Positions 1 through 5,179 of a DNA stretch of 5,179 bases are shown one piece after another. A program made the translations under genes and the position numbers. The notes below the pieces were generated by a model. The model was not told where the DNA came from and ran no database searches. It saw nothing but the letters and a program-made list of their open reading frames with translations. The first letter of the stretch is position 1; every line of letters begins with the position of its first letter. Source of the DNA: Verrucomicrobia bacterium TMED56 (GTDB lineage: Bacteria > Verrucomicrobiota > Verrucomicrobiia > Opitutales > Seribacteraceae); assembly GCA_002167265.1 (NCBI GenBank), contig NHDJ01000095.1:6894-12072 (forward strand), given 5' to 3'.

Positions 1-1
1 A

Positions 2-2269
2 CGCAGATGTAATTTAATCTTTTTAATTTTTGTAGTCTGCTGGTTCTCTGAAGTTTTTGCCAAAGATAATAATTCCTCCAAGCTTTCGGAACTCCAGTTA
101 GCGAAAAGGGACGCCAAAGACTTTAAAAATCTTGCTTCATTAATCAAACCATCGGTAGTGGTCATTGAAAGTGTTGACCGGAACGGCTATGAAGGAGGCC
201 GGGGTACGGGTTTTGTAGTAAGAGAAAACGGAGTAATTGCCACTAACTTCCATGTTATTGGAGAACATCGTGATTTTTCTATCCGTTTCTCAGATGGAAG
301 AACTTTTCGTCCGCAAAGTATTCTCGCCATTGACCGGGACCGTGATCTTGCTTTAGTCAAAATTGATGCCCAAAATCTCCCTGTGCTGCAGTTGGGGAAT
401 TCTCTGGATTTAATCCCGGGACAGTCAATTTTATCCATTGGAAACCCATTGGGCTACGAACATAGTGTAAGTCGTGGCGTTATTGCAGCTATTAGGGAGC
501 TTGAATTTGGAGACGGTCGAAACATGGTCCAGGTCGCTATACCCATAGAACCAGGAAGCAGTGGTAGTCCCGCCCTCGATTTGGAAGGAAAGGTGGTCGC
601 TATCCTGTCCATTAAATCTGGAGGGGCGATGGGGTTTGGAGTGCCGGTAAATGAACTCAAAAGATTACTTGGCGAAACCAATCCAATCCCCATGAGTAAA
701 TGGTTGACAATAGGGACATTGGATAAGCTCGAATGGAATCCGGTTATGAACGGTTCTTGGAAACAGAGAGCTGGAATTATTTCAGGACTTGGCTTGGGAA
801 ATGGTTTTGGAGGCCGGATGCTATGCTTAAATCAAAACAAATTTCCCAAGTTACCATTTGAAATCGAAGTGGAAGTGAAATTAGAAGACGAGAGTGGTGC
901 CGCAGGTTTGGTTTTTCATTCCGATGGGAAAGATAAGCACTATGGTTTTTACCCGACCAATGGCTCTCTTCGTCTTACCCGGTTTGAGGGACCCAATGTT
1001 TTCTCCTGGACAATATTAGAAACGGTTGAGTCCAATGCCTATTTACCCAACCAGTGGAACAAGATTAGGGTTCGGCTTGAAGAAAACGGAAGAATGATTT
1101 GTTCCGTCAATGGAGAAGTGGCCATAGACATAATTGATCTTGAATTTGACCAAGGCAGGGTTGGCCTTTGCAAATTTCGTGAACCCACCGCTCAATTTCG
1201 CTTTTTTAGAGTTTCCAAGCGCTTTCCAAGATCTGAGGTAACCTCCACATTTTCAAGTAGAGTGAAAAAGCTCGTCCGGCCGTTAACGCACCATCAGGAA
1301 TTAGATGCCAAGGGCATTCATGATCTAGTTGAGATGGGCAAACCTACCCCTCAGGTCTTAAGAGATCACGCTCTTGAACTAGAAAATAAAGCTAAAAAAG
1401 TAAAGCTTCTCGCAAATGAAGTGCGGGAAAGATTGGTTATAGAAGAACTTGCAATAAGTTTAGCAATTGAAGAAAGGGGGTCCATTGATCTCCTCAAGTC
1501 TGCTCTCTTAATTGCTCGCTTGGATAATGAAAATTTCGATTTGGATTCTTACCTCGAAAAAGCTGACCTTCTTGCACGAAAAATCGAAAAATCCTTCGAT
1601 CAAACATCATCCAAGGAAGAAAAGTTACTCATCTTGATCAACCACCTTTTTGTAGAAATGGGCTTTCATGGTAGTACTCTAGACTACCACCACCGTTCAA
1701 ACAGCTACATGAATGAAGTTATGGATGACCGAGAGGGACTGCCAATTACCCTATCGGTTCTACTGATTGAATTGGCCAACCGACTTGATCTTCCAGTTTC
1801 AGGACTTGGTCTGCCGGGACATTTTATGGCGATTTATCGTGATACATTTTCGGATAATAAATCCGGTAAAAAGAAGACCACTGAATTGCTGATCGATTCT
1901 TTTGGAGGGAAAATTGTTAGCCGTGAAGAGGCCCGTCGTATTACCGGTATTGATCTTAAAGACGAAGATTTCCAGCCCGTTTCAAATAGAGATATAATAA
2001 CGCGCATGCTTCGTAATTTAATTCAATCAGCAGAACGGGAACAAGATTCCATTGCTAGACTTAGATATATTGATGCAGTTCTCGCTATTGACCCTGATGA
2101 CCGCTACACAAGAGCAATGCGGGCAATGATTCATTATGGCGAGGGAAGATTCACGGACTCTTTAATTGATATAGATTTTCTTATCAAGGCAAACCCTGAA
2201 GCAACTGAACTTGAACCACTCAAAGTCCTACGCTCAAGGCTCATCGAACAAGGAGCCAGTGCTCCCTGA
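2..2269 (+). CDS. Exported HtrA-like serine protease fused to LamG/DUF1080-like, SirB1-like and TPR-like domains (5' end cut by window)
   Basis: The frame is open from base 2, giving 755 visible residues (numbered from that codon). Residues 1-20 form a signal peptide: RR, a hydrophobic core, then a VFA|K cleavage site. It is followed by 'IKPSVVVIESV', the usual start of an HtrA protease domain (about 45-225). The triad is visible: His84 in TNFHV, Asp115 in DRDLALVKI and Ser187 in EPGSSGSPAL; 'GFGVPVNEL' is the HtrA domain end. No PDZ domain follows. Instead residues about 240-405 look like a LamG/DUF1080 beta-sandwich (GLVFHSD, WNKIRVRLEENG, VNGE). Residues about 440-660 match the SirB1/Transglut_core2 family (ALLIARLDNENFDLDSYL, NSYMNEVMDDREGLPITLS, GLPGHF, LIDSFGG), and about 660-740 resemble TPR helices. 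The SirB1 part has His607 and Asp632 but no cysteine. Cleavage of extracytoplasmic proteins is likely from the family; substrate and the role of the other domains are unknown. The GTG at 158 would remove the signal peptide and first protease strand, so it is rejected as start. Confidence 0.88.
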   Translation, partial: RRCNLIFLIFVVCWFSEVFAKDNNSSKLSELQLAKRDAKDFKNLASLIKPSVVVIESVDRNGYEGGRGTGFVVRENGVIATNFHVIGEHRDFSIRFSDGRTFRPQSILAIDRDRDLALVKIDAQNLPVLQLGNSLDLIPGQSILSIGNPLGYEHSVSRGVIAAIRELEFGDGRNMVQVAIPIEPGSSGSPALDLEGKVVAILSIKSGGAMGFGVPVNELKRLLGETNPIPMSKWLTIGTLDKLEWNPVMNGSWKQRAGIISGLGLGNGFGGRMLCLNQNKFPKLPFEIEVEVKLEDESGAAGLVFHSDGKDKHYGFYPTNGSLRLTRFEGPNVFSWTILETVESNAYLPNQWNKIRVRLEENGRMICSVNGEVAIDIIDLEFDQGRVGLCKFREPTAQFRFFRVSKRFPRSEVTSTFSSRVKKLVRPLTHHQELDAKGIHDLVEMGKPTPQVLRDHALELENKAKKVKLLANEVRERLVIEELAISLAIEERGSIDLLKSALLIARLDNENFDLDSYLEKADLLARKIEKSFDQTSSKEEKLLILINHLFVEMGFHGSTLDYHHRSNSYMNEVMDDREGLPITLSVLLIELANRLDLPVSGLGLPGHFMAIYRDTFSDNKSGKKKTTELLIDSFGGKIVSREEARRITGIDLKDEDFQPVSNRDIITRMLRNLIQSAEREQDSIARLRYIDAVLAIDPDDRYTRAMRAMIHYGEGRFTDSLIDIDFLIKANPEATELEPLKVLRSRLIEQGASAP
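2252..2265. terminator. Possible weak bidirectional terminator hairpin between convergent genes
   Basis: A 5-bp inverted repeat, GGAGC-CAGT-GCTCC, lies just inside the 3' end of the plus-strand protease gene and 19 bases beyond the stop of the minus-strand pseudopilin gene. On the plus strand it is followed by GATTTAAAAAG and on the minus strand by TTGTTCG, so neither side has a proper U-tract. It is the only GC-rich hairpin I see at this convergent junction, but the stem is short and it may be incidental to the coding sequence. Confidence 0.25.
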
Positions 2270-2283
2270 TTTAAAAAGTAATA

Positions 2284-2838
2284 TTATTTTATATCGTCTT
2301 TAAAATAGCCTTCTCCTGTTTTCCCGTCTGGACCCATCGAATAAAGCAGATACCCGTCCCCGCCTTCCTCTAAAGGAAATTTATAAACATATTCATTTCC
2401 CCACGGGTCTAGAAAGGCTGGATCTTTCCCTAGAGTCTTGGCGAGCCAAATCTGAAGTGACTTCCCACCGCCATGAGAAAGACTTGGGATTTCTGACTGA
2501 TCATATGCTGACAAATCAAAATGAAAAAGATGTGTTGGTATCTTGGAAGGGTAAGGAGGTAATTCCAATCCGCCATCTTCATTATGAAAACCGGCTAAAG
2601 ACATAAAAAGACATTCGCCTGGTGTACAGATATCTTGGGGGCAATTAGGATATTGACCATGATCTGACATATATTCAGAGACGGCATTTCTTAAGCCCAA
2701 AATTTCAAGTTCTGCTTTTTTCTTTGACTGTTGCCGGGTTATGTAACCCCATCCCGTGAATAAGATTCCCATTAAAATACCAATGATTGCCACCACTACC
2801 AATAATTCTAACAAAGTAAAAGCTTTACGTTTTTTCAT
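2284..2838 (-). CDS. GspG-like type II pseudopilin with N-methylation leader
   Basis: 184 residues. The N-terminus is a class III (prepilin) signal: a basic leader MKKRKA, cleavage expected after Ala6, then FTLLE with Glu11 at mature position +5 and an unbroken hydrophobic helix to about residue 30. The C-terminus carries the GspG signature: DPWG at 144-147, Tyr150 and a glycine/aspartate-rich turn 'YSMGPDGKTGEG' ending in DDI, the calcium-binding region in major pseudopilins of type II secretion. Such proteins are processed by a prepilin peptidase and assemble into a short periplasmic pseudopilus; that role is inferred from the family. The middle (about 65-125) is longer than in standard GspG and holds three cysteines (66, 71, 76). 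A start seven codons upstream is possible, but the ATG at 2838 overlaps the stop of the preceding gene by one base and leaves a clean leader, so I prefer it. No other secretion gene is in view, so it is an orphan here. Confidence 0.85.
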   Translation of the reverse strand: MKKRKAFTLLELLVVVAIIGILMGILFTGWGYITRQQSKKKAELEILGLRNAVSEYMSDHGQYPNCPQDICTPGECLFMSLAGFHNEDGGLELPPYPSKIPTHLFHFDLSAYDQSEIPSLSHGGGKSLQIWLAKTLGKDPAFLDPWGNEYVYKFPLEEGGDGYLLYSMGPDGKTGEGYFKDDIK

Positions 2839-2840
2839 CA
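2836..2840 (-). promoter_or_regulatory. TGATG stop/start overlap (translational coupling)
   Basis: On the minus strand the TGA stop of the TPR gene (2840-2838) shares its last base with the ATG of the pseudopilin gene (2838-2836). This arrangement usually lets a terminating ribosome restart on the next gene. A G-rich stretch (GGGTGGGGGC) about ten bases before the ATG, inside the upstream coding sequence, may help as a weak ribosome binding site. It decides the start chosen for the pseudopilin. Confidence 0.6.
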
Positions 2841-3368
2841 GACAATGCCCCCACCCCAACCCAATTTAAGTAAGGTTTCCCTGATTTTTTTTAAATCCTC
2901 ATCCTCAAATGCCATTAGTTTATATTTGTCATCACGAAGAACTGCTTCTTTAAGGAAATCAATGCATTCCTCAAGTTGACCTAAAACACAGAAATAGCAG
3001 GCAAGATTGTATCGAATAATCGCACTTTCATAATGGACCGCCAATCCATCAAGAAGAATCCTCTTTGCCTCATCGATCGTTTCACTTCTTCTTGTTGCAT
3101 AGGCATCTGAAACCCACCACTCCTCTTCATTAGGACATTCCGTTCGCAATTCTCGAGCTAAAGTCCCCATGCCTTTCCAATCTTGGACTTCCTGCCGGAT
3201 AGCTAATTGAAAAACTTTTTTCTTTTTAAGCCAGGGTTCCTCATTTGGAAGTGCCCGTAATTCACGATCCGCCTGTTGGAACATTTCCAACTCAAAATAT
3301 CCGCTTGCCCTCTTTAAATGGGTCTTAGGGTCAAGGATGTGGGGGGGTAGTAAATCAGCTTTATGCAT
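2838..3368 (-). CDS. Small cytoplasmic TPR-repeat protein
   Basis: 176 residues with no signal peptide or membrane segment, so probably cytoplasmic. It is almost entirely helical and reads as three to four tetratricopeptide-type helix pairs. The clearest is residues about 115-148, where 'SAIIRYNLACYFCVLGQ' is followed by 'LEECIDFLKEAV'; weaker ones lie at about 14-41 (ASGYFELEMFQQADREL), 47-78 and 83-112. The tail 'MAFEDEDLKKIRETL' is a common ending of bacterial TPR proteins. TPR arrays are protein-binding scaffolds; no enzyme motif is visible, so the partner is unknown. It starts 42 bp after the transporter stop and its own stop overlaps the pseudopilin start, so co-production with the pseudopilin is likely; an assembly or chaperone role for the pseudopilin is only inference. 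No Shine-Dalgarno sequence precedes the ATG. Near the 5' end there is a run of seven C (coding strand) in the Leu-Pro-Pro-His codons. Confidence 0.8.
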   Translation of the reverse strand: MHKADLLPPHILDPKTHLKRASGYFELEMFQQADRELRALPNEEPWLKKKKVFQLAIRQEVQDWKGMGTLARELRTECPNEEEWWVSDAYATRRSETIDEAKRILLDGLAVHYESAIIRYNLACYFCVLGQLEECIDFLKEAVLRDDKYKLMAFEDEDLKKIRETLLKLGWGGGIV

Positions 3369-3410
3369 TTGTAAGAAATCTATGAATTTTTAAGTTCAAA
3401 AGATCGAATA

Positions 3411-4373
3411 TTAAAATCGTTCCTCCTGCCCCCCTCTAGCTTTTTCTTGCTTTCTTCCCCAGATTCCAGCCAGTAAACTACCGATTATACAGTGCATGAC
3501 CGCACTCAATGCACAAGGTGCGGGTACCATTGGCATTGTCGAAAAATGTTTGCTTGCCAAGGCCATCCCCAACCCTGAATTCTGCATTCCTACTTCAATA
3601 GAAAGGGTCCGGGAAATAATGGTACTCTGGCGAAAAAAACGTGGAATACCATACCCAAGAGCAAACCCACCAGCATGTAGCAGGATCACTGCACTTAGCA
3701 TGATCCCCCAATTTTCCAGGATAATTTGCTTTTTAGCTGCTAGAACAAAACCAACAATCAAGAGAATAAAAATAACCGACAATAATGGAGAAAAAGCTGA
3801 AAACCATAGAGCGGATTTCGAAAAATAATATTTCCAGGTAACACCCAGAACTAAAGGAATAACTACCACATATAAAATACTTTGCATAAGAGCCCATGGA
3901 TCTACTGGAAGGTAGTGCCCGGCGTAGAAATGGGTCAGCCAAGGTGTTACTAGAATAGCGAGGATCGTCGAGCATATCGTCAAACTAACCGAGAGAGCTA
4001 CCTGCCCTTTGGCAAGAAAGACCACCACATTCGATGCCGTACCACCCGGACAACTTGCCACCAGAATAAGACCGACCGCCATTTCCAAAGGAAGCTTGAA
4101 CCCCAAACCAATCAAGGCAGCCCAGGCAGGCATAATGGAAAATTGAAGAAAAGCACCTAGTGCGATCAATCTTGGGTTTCGTAGCACCTCCAAGAAATCT
4201 TTCGGGGATAAAGTCAAACCCATGCCCAACATAATGATACCCAAACCTAAACTGATGGACTCTTTCCCGTACCACAAAAACAAGTTTGGTTCATAAAGAG
4301 CAACCACTCCAATCAAAACAGACCAAACTGGAAACAAACGAGTTGCCCAATGAACAAGGAAGTTAAAAACCAT
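3411..4373 (-). CDS. BASS-family (bile acid:sodium symporter type) sodium-coupled transporter
   Basis: 320 residues, strongly hydrophobic, consistent with about ten membrane helices in the inner membrane and the normal length of bacterial BASS (SLC10-type, TC 2.A.28) proteins. Family motifs are clear: 'FLQFSIMPAW', 'ASCPGGTASNVVVFLAKG', 'ALSVSLT' and 'IEVGMQNSGLG', with 'HCIIGSLLAGIW' near the end. As I recall the structure of the Neisseria homologue ASBT_NM, its two sodium sites use Gln77, Ser114, Asn115, Ser128, Thr132, Glu260 and Gln264; all seven are present here at the same residue numbers, which also supports the ATG at 4373. The protein should therefore be an active sodium:solute symporter. 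Bacterial members carry organic anions such as pantoate or other carboxylates; bile acids are unlikely natural substrates, and the actual substrate cannot be read from sequence. The gene begins 24 bp after the F5/8 gene, consistent with cotranscription. The hydrophilic tail (GRKQEKARGG) is basic and likely cytoplasmic. Confidence 0.93.
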   Translation of the reverse strand: MVFNFLVHWATRLFPVWSVLIGVVALYEPNLFLWYGKESISLGLGIIMLGMGLTLSPKDFLEVLRNPRLIALGAFLQFSIMPAWAALIGLGFKLPLEMAVGLILVASCPGGTASNVVVFLAKGQVALSVSLTICSTILAILVTPWLTHFYAGHYLPVDPWALMQSILYVVVIPLVLGVTWKYYFSKSALWFSAFSPLLSVIFILLIVGFVLAAKKQIILENWGIMLSAVILLHAGGFALGYGIPRFFRQSTIISRTLSIEVGMQNSGLGMALASKHFSTMPMVPAPCALSAVMHCIIGSLLAGIWGRKQEKARGGQEERF

Positions 4374-4397
4374 GCCCCGTTCAGATTGACTAAGAGA

Positions 4398-4937
4398 TCA
4401 CTTACCGATTTCCCAAAACTCCACCTCTCCCCACTGATTTCCCCATCCCTGGTATTGTGGAGTCAATCGGAAATATTGAGCTTTGACCGCACGCAAATCA
4501 ACTTCTGCCCAGACCGCTTTCCCTTTTTCCGCAACAAATCCTTCATACTCATTAAAAAGAATAAAATTTTCTCCATCTCGGCTGACCTCAACCTTTAACT
4601 CCATCAGTTCATCGGGGCGGTCCCATGGTTGAAAATATACCCGAATCACTCCGATTCTTTTTTCAGTACCTAGATTGAAGGTAATTCTTGGATTTTTTTT
4701 CATCCATACCGTCCAAGTTGACCGCCAACCACTGTCAGGGAGTTTCCCGTCAATTAAGCGGTCTACTCCAAGCCGGCCTCCATCCATGGTTGGTCCAATC
4801 GTACTTTTTACATTTTGGACGGGGGCTAACTTAAATTTCCTGGAATCCCCATCAATGGATCGGTTTTGGCCGTTCACCATAAAAACGATCAAAAGTGGGC
4901 AAATCAAAAATAGAATAGTTTTTCGAAATAGGATCAT
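4398..4937 (-). CDS. Small secreted protein with a single F5/8 type C (discoidin/CBM32-like) domain
   Basis: 179 residues. Residues 1-23 form a signal peptide (MILFRK, then a hydrophobic core ending near MVNG), so the protein is exported; no lipobox is apparent. Residues about 38-176 look like one F5/8 type C beta-sandwich: 'DRLIDGKLPDSGW', a tryptophan-rich stretch 'RSTWTVWMKKNPRITFNLG', 'RIGVIRVYFQPW', 'LKVEVSRDGENFILF' and a final 'YFRLTP'. Domains of this type bind carbohydrates or other surface ligands and are usually attached to glycosidases or other enzymes; here nothing else is attached, so it would be a stand-alone binding protein in the periplasm or outside. Ligand unknown. The ATG at 4937 is the first in-frame start after an upstream stop and gives a complete signal peptide, although GGGAAG touches the ATG and is too close to be a normal ribosome binding site. 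It lies 67 bp behind the regulator gene and 24 bp ahead of the transporter gene. Confidence 0.8.
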   Translation of the reverse strand: MILFRKTILFLICPLLIVFMVNGQNRSIDGDSRKFKLAPVQNVKSTIGPTMDGGRLGVDRLIDGKLPDSGWRSTWTVWMKKNPRITFNLGTEKRIGVIRVYFQPWDRPDELMELKVEVSRDGENFILFNEYEGFVAEKGKAVWAEVDLRAVKAQYFRLTPQYQGWGNQWGEVEFWEIGK

Positions 4938-5004
4938 CTTCCCGTTTTGAAGGCAAAAAGGGAATCATGCAAGTTAGATTAGGATATCCCCTAAGGGTAA
5001 AAGC

Positions 5005-5179
5005 TTAAGCGGTCAGTCTACGGTTTACCATCCAATGACAGCCGGATTCTTCTGCGATCTTAATAAAAATCCGTTCTGCCTTATTTAACTTTCGTCCTTT
5101 TCTTACAGAGACTCCCCAGGTTCGGTTGAGTTTCCCAAAACCAAGAGGCAAGCTGGATAATTCACCATTGGCTACTTCT
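5005..5179 (-). CDS. LysR-type transcriptional regulator, C-terminal end only (cut by right edge)
   Basis: Reading the minus strand in from the right edge gives 57 residues ending in TAA at 5007-5005. The pattern 'EVANGELSSLPLGFG', then 'TWGVSVRKGRKLNKAERIFI' fits the last strands and helix of the LysR substrate-binding domain, which typically reads 'V..G.L..lpl...' then 'w.i..r..r.ls.a...F'. The DNA-binding helix-turn-helix would lie outside the window, so the assignment rests on this tail alone. Such regulators bind a small molecule and control nearby genes. Here the following genes run in the same direction, so it could be the first gene of the same transcript, but which genes it controls cannot be seen. 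Confidence 0.65.
   Translation of the reverse strand, partial: EVANGELSSLPLGFGKLNRTWGVSVRKGRKLNKAERIFIKIAEESGCHWMVNRRLTA

Noticed and set aside
187..693. Two minus-strand open frames opposite the protease domain.
   Set aside because: They mirror conserved protease motifs on the other strand and have no features of their own.
2279..2286. TAATATTA palindrome flanked by A and T runs between the convergent stops.
   Set aside because: It is AT-only, short, and overlaps a stop codon; low-complexity intergenic sequence gives such palindromes by chance.
3341..3347. Run of seven G (C on the coding strand) near the 5' end of the TPR gene, a possible phase-variable tract.
   Set aside because: Seven bases is short for slipped-strand switching, the frame is intact, and the run is explained by two proline codons and a histidine codon.
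3496..3828. Plus-strand open frame of 110 codons.
   Set aside because: It lies antisense inside the well-supported transporter gene and its translation shows no recognisable domain; it is a shadow.
4675..4950. Plus-strand open frame of 91 codons.
   Set aside because: Antisense to the F5/8C gene, with no domain and no independent start signal.
4938..5004. Possible promoter in the gap before the F5/8C gene (minus strand, CTAATCT and TTGCAT boxes).
   Set aside because: No pair of -35 and -10 boxes with acceptable spacing was found, and I cannot separate it from background AT content.
5003..5010. GCTTAAGC palindrome at the regulator stop codon.
   Set aside because: Eight bases without a loop or U-tract cannot be a terminator, and it overlaps coding sequence.

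Overview
The window reads as ordinary bacterial chromosome, moderately AT-leaning and densely packed. Gene content suggests the Verrucomicrobiota/Lentisphaerota/Planctomycetota side of the tree: an N-methylated pseudopilin with an 'AFTLLELLVVVAIIGIL' type leader, a LamG/DUF1080-like domain joined to a protease, a small secreted F5/8 type C protein, and starts that mostly lack clear Shine-Dalgarno sequences. This placement is inference from protein style; there is no rRNA or marker gene to confirm it. I see no tRNA, CRISPR array, insertion sequence or phage gene.

Plus strand, 2-2269: one long gene that runs in from the left edge. It encodes an exported multidomain protein: signal peptide, HtrA/trypsin-like serine protease with His-Asp-Ser triad, LamG/DUF1080-like beta-sandwich, SirB1-type transglutaminase-fold domain without any cysteine, and C-terminal TPR-like helices. 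The frame is open to the first base, so the GTG at 158 is not the real start; 52 further codons upstream include the signal peptide.

Minus strand, 5179 down to 2284: five genes in the same direction with gaps of 67, 24 and 42 bp and then a 1-base TGATG overlap. In order of transcription they are the C-terminal end of a LysR-type regulator (cut by the right edge), a secreted F5/8 type C (discoidin/CBM32-like) protein, a BASS-family sodium-coupled transporter with every sodium-site residue intact, a small cytoplasmic TPR protein, and a GspG-like pseudopilin translationally coupled to it. Spacing would allow one transcript, but the functions do not form an obvious pathway.

The two strands converge with 14 bp between stop codons; a weak hairpin lies over the end of the plus-strand gene. 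The most distinctive item is the protease-lectin-SirB1-TPR fusion. I did not find convincing evidence of a new multi-gene system.
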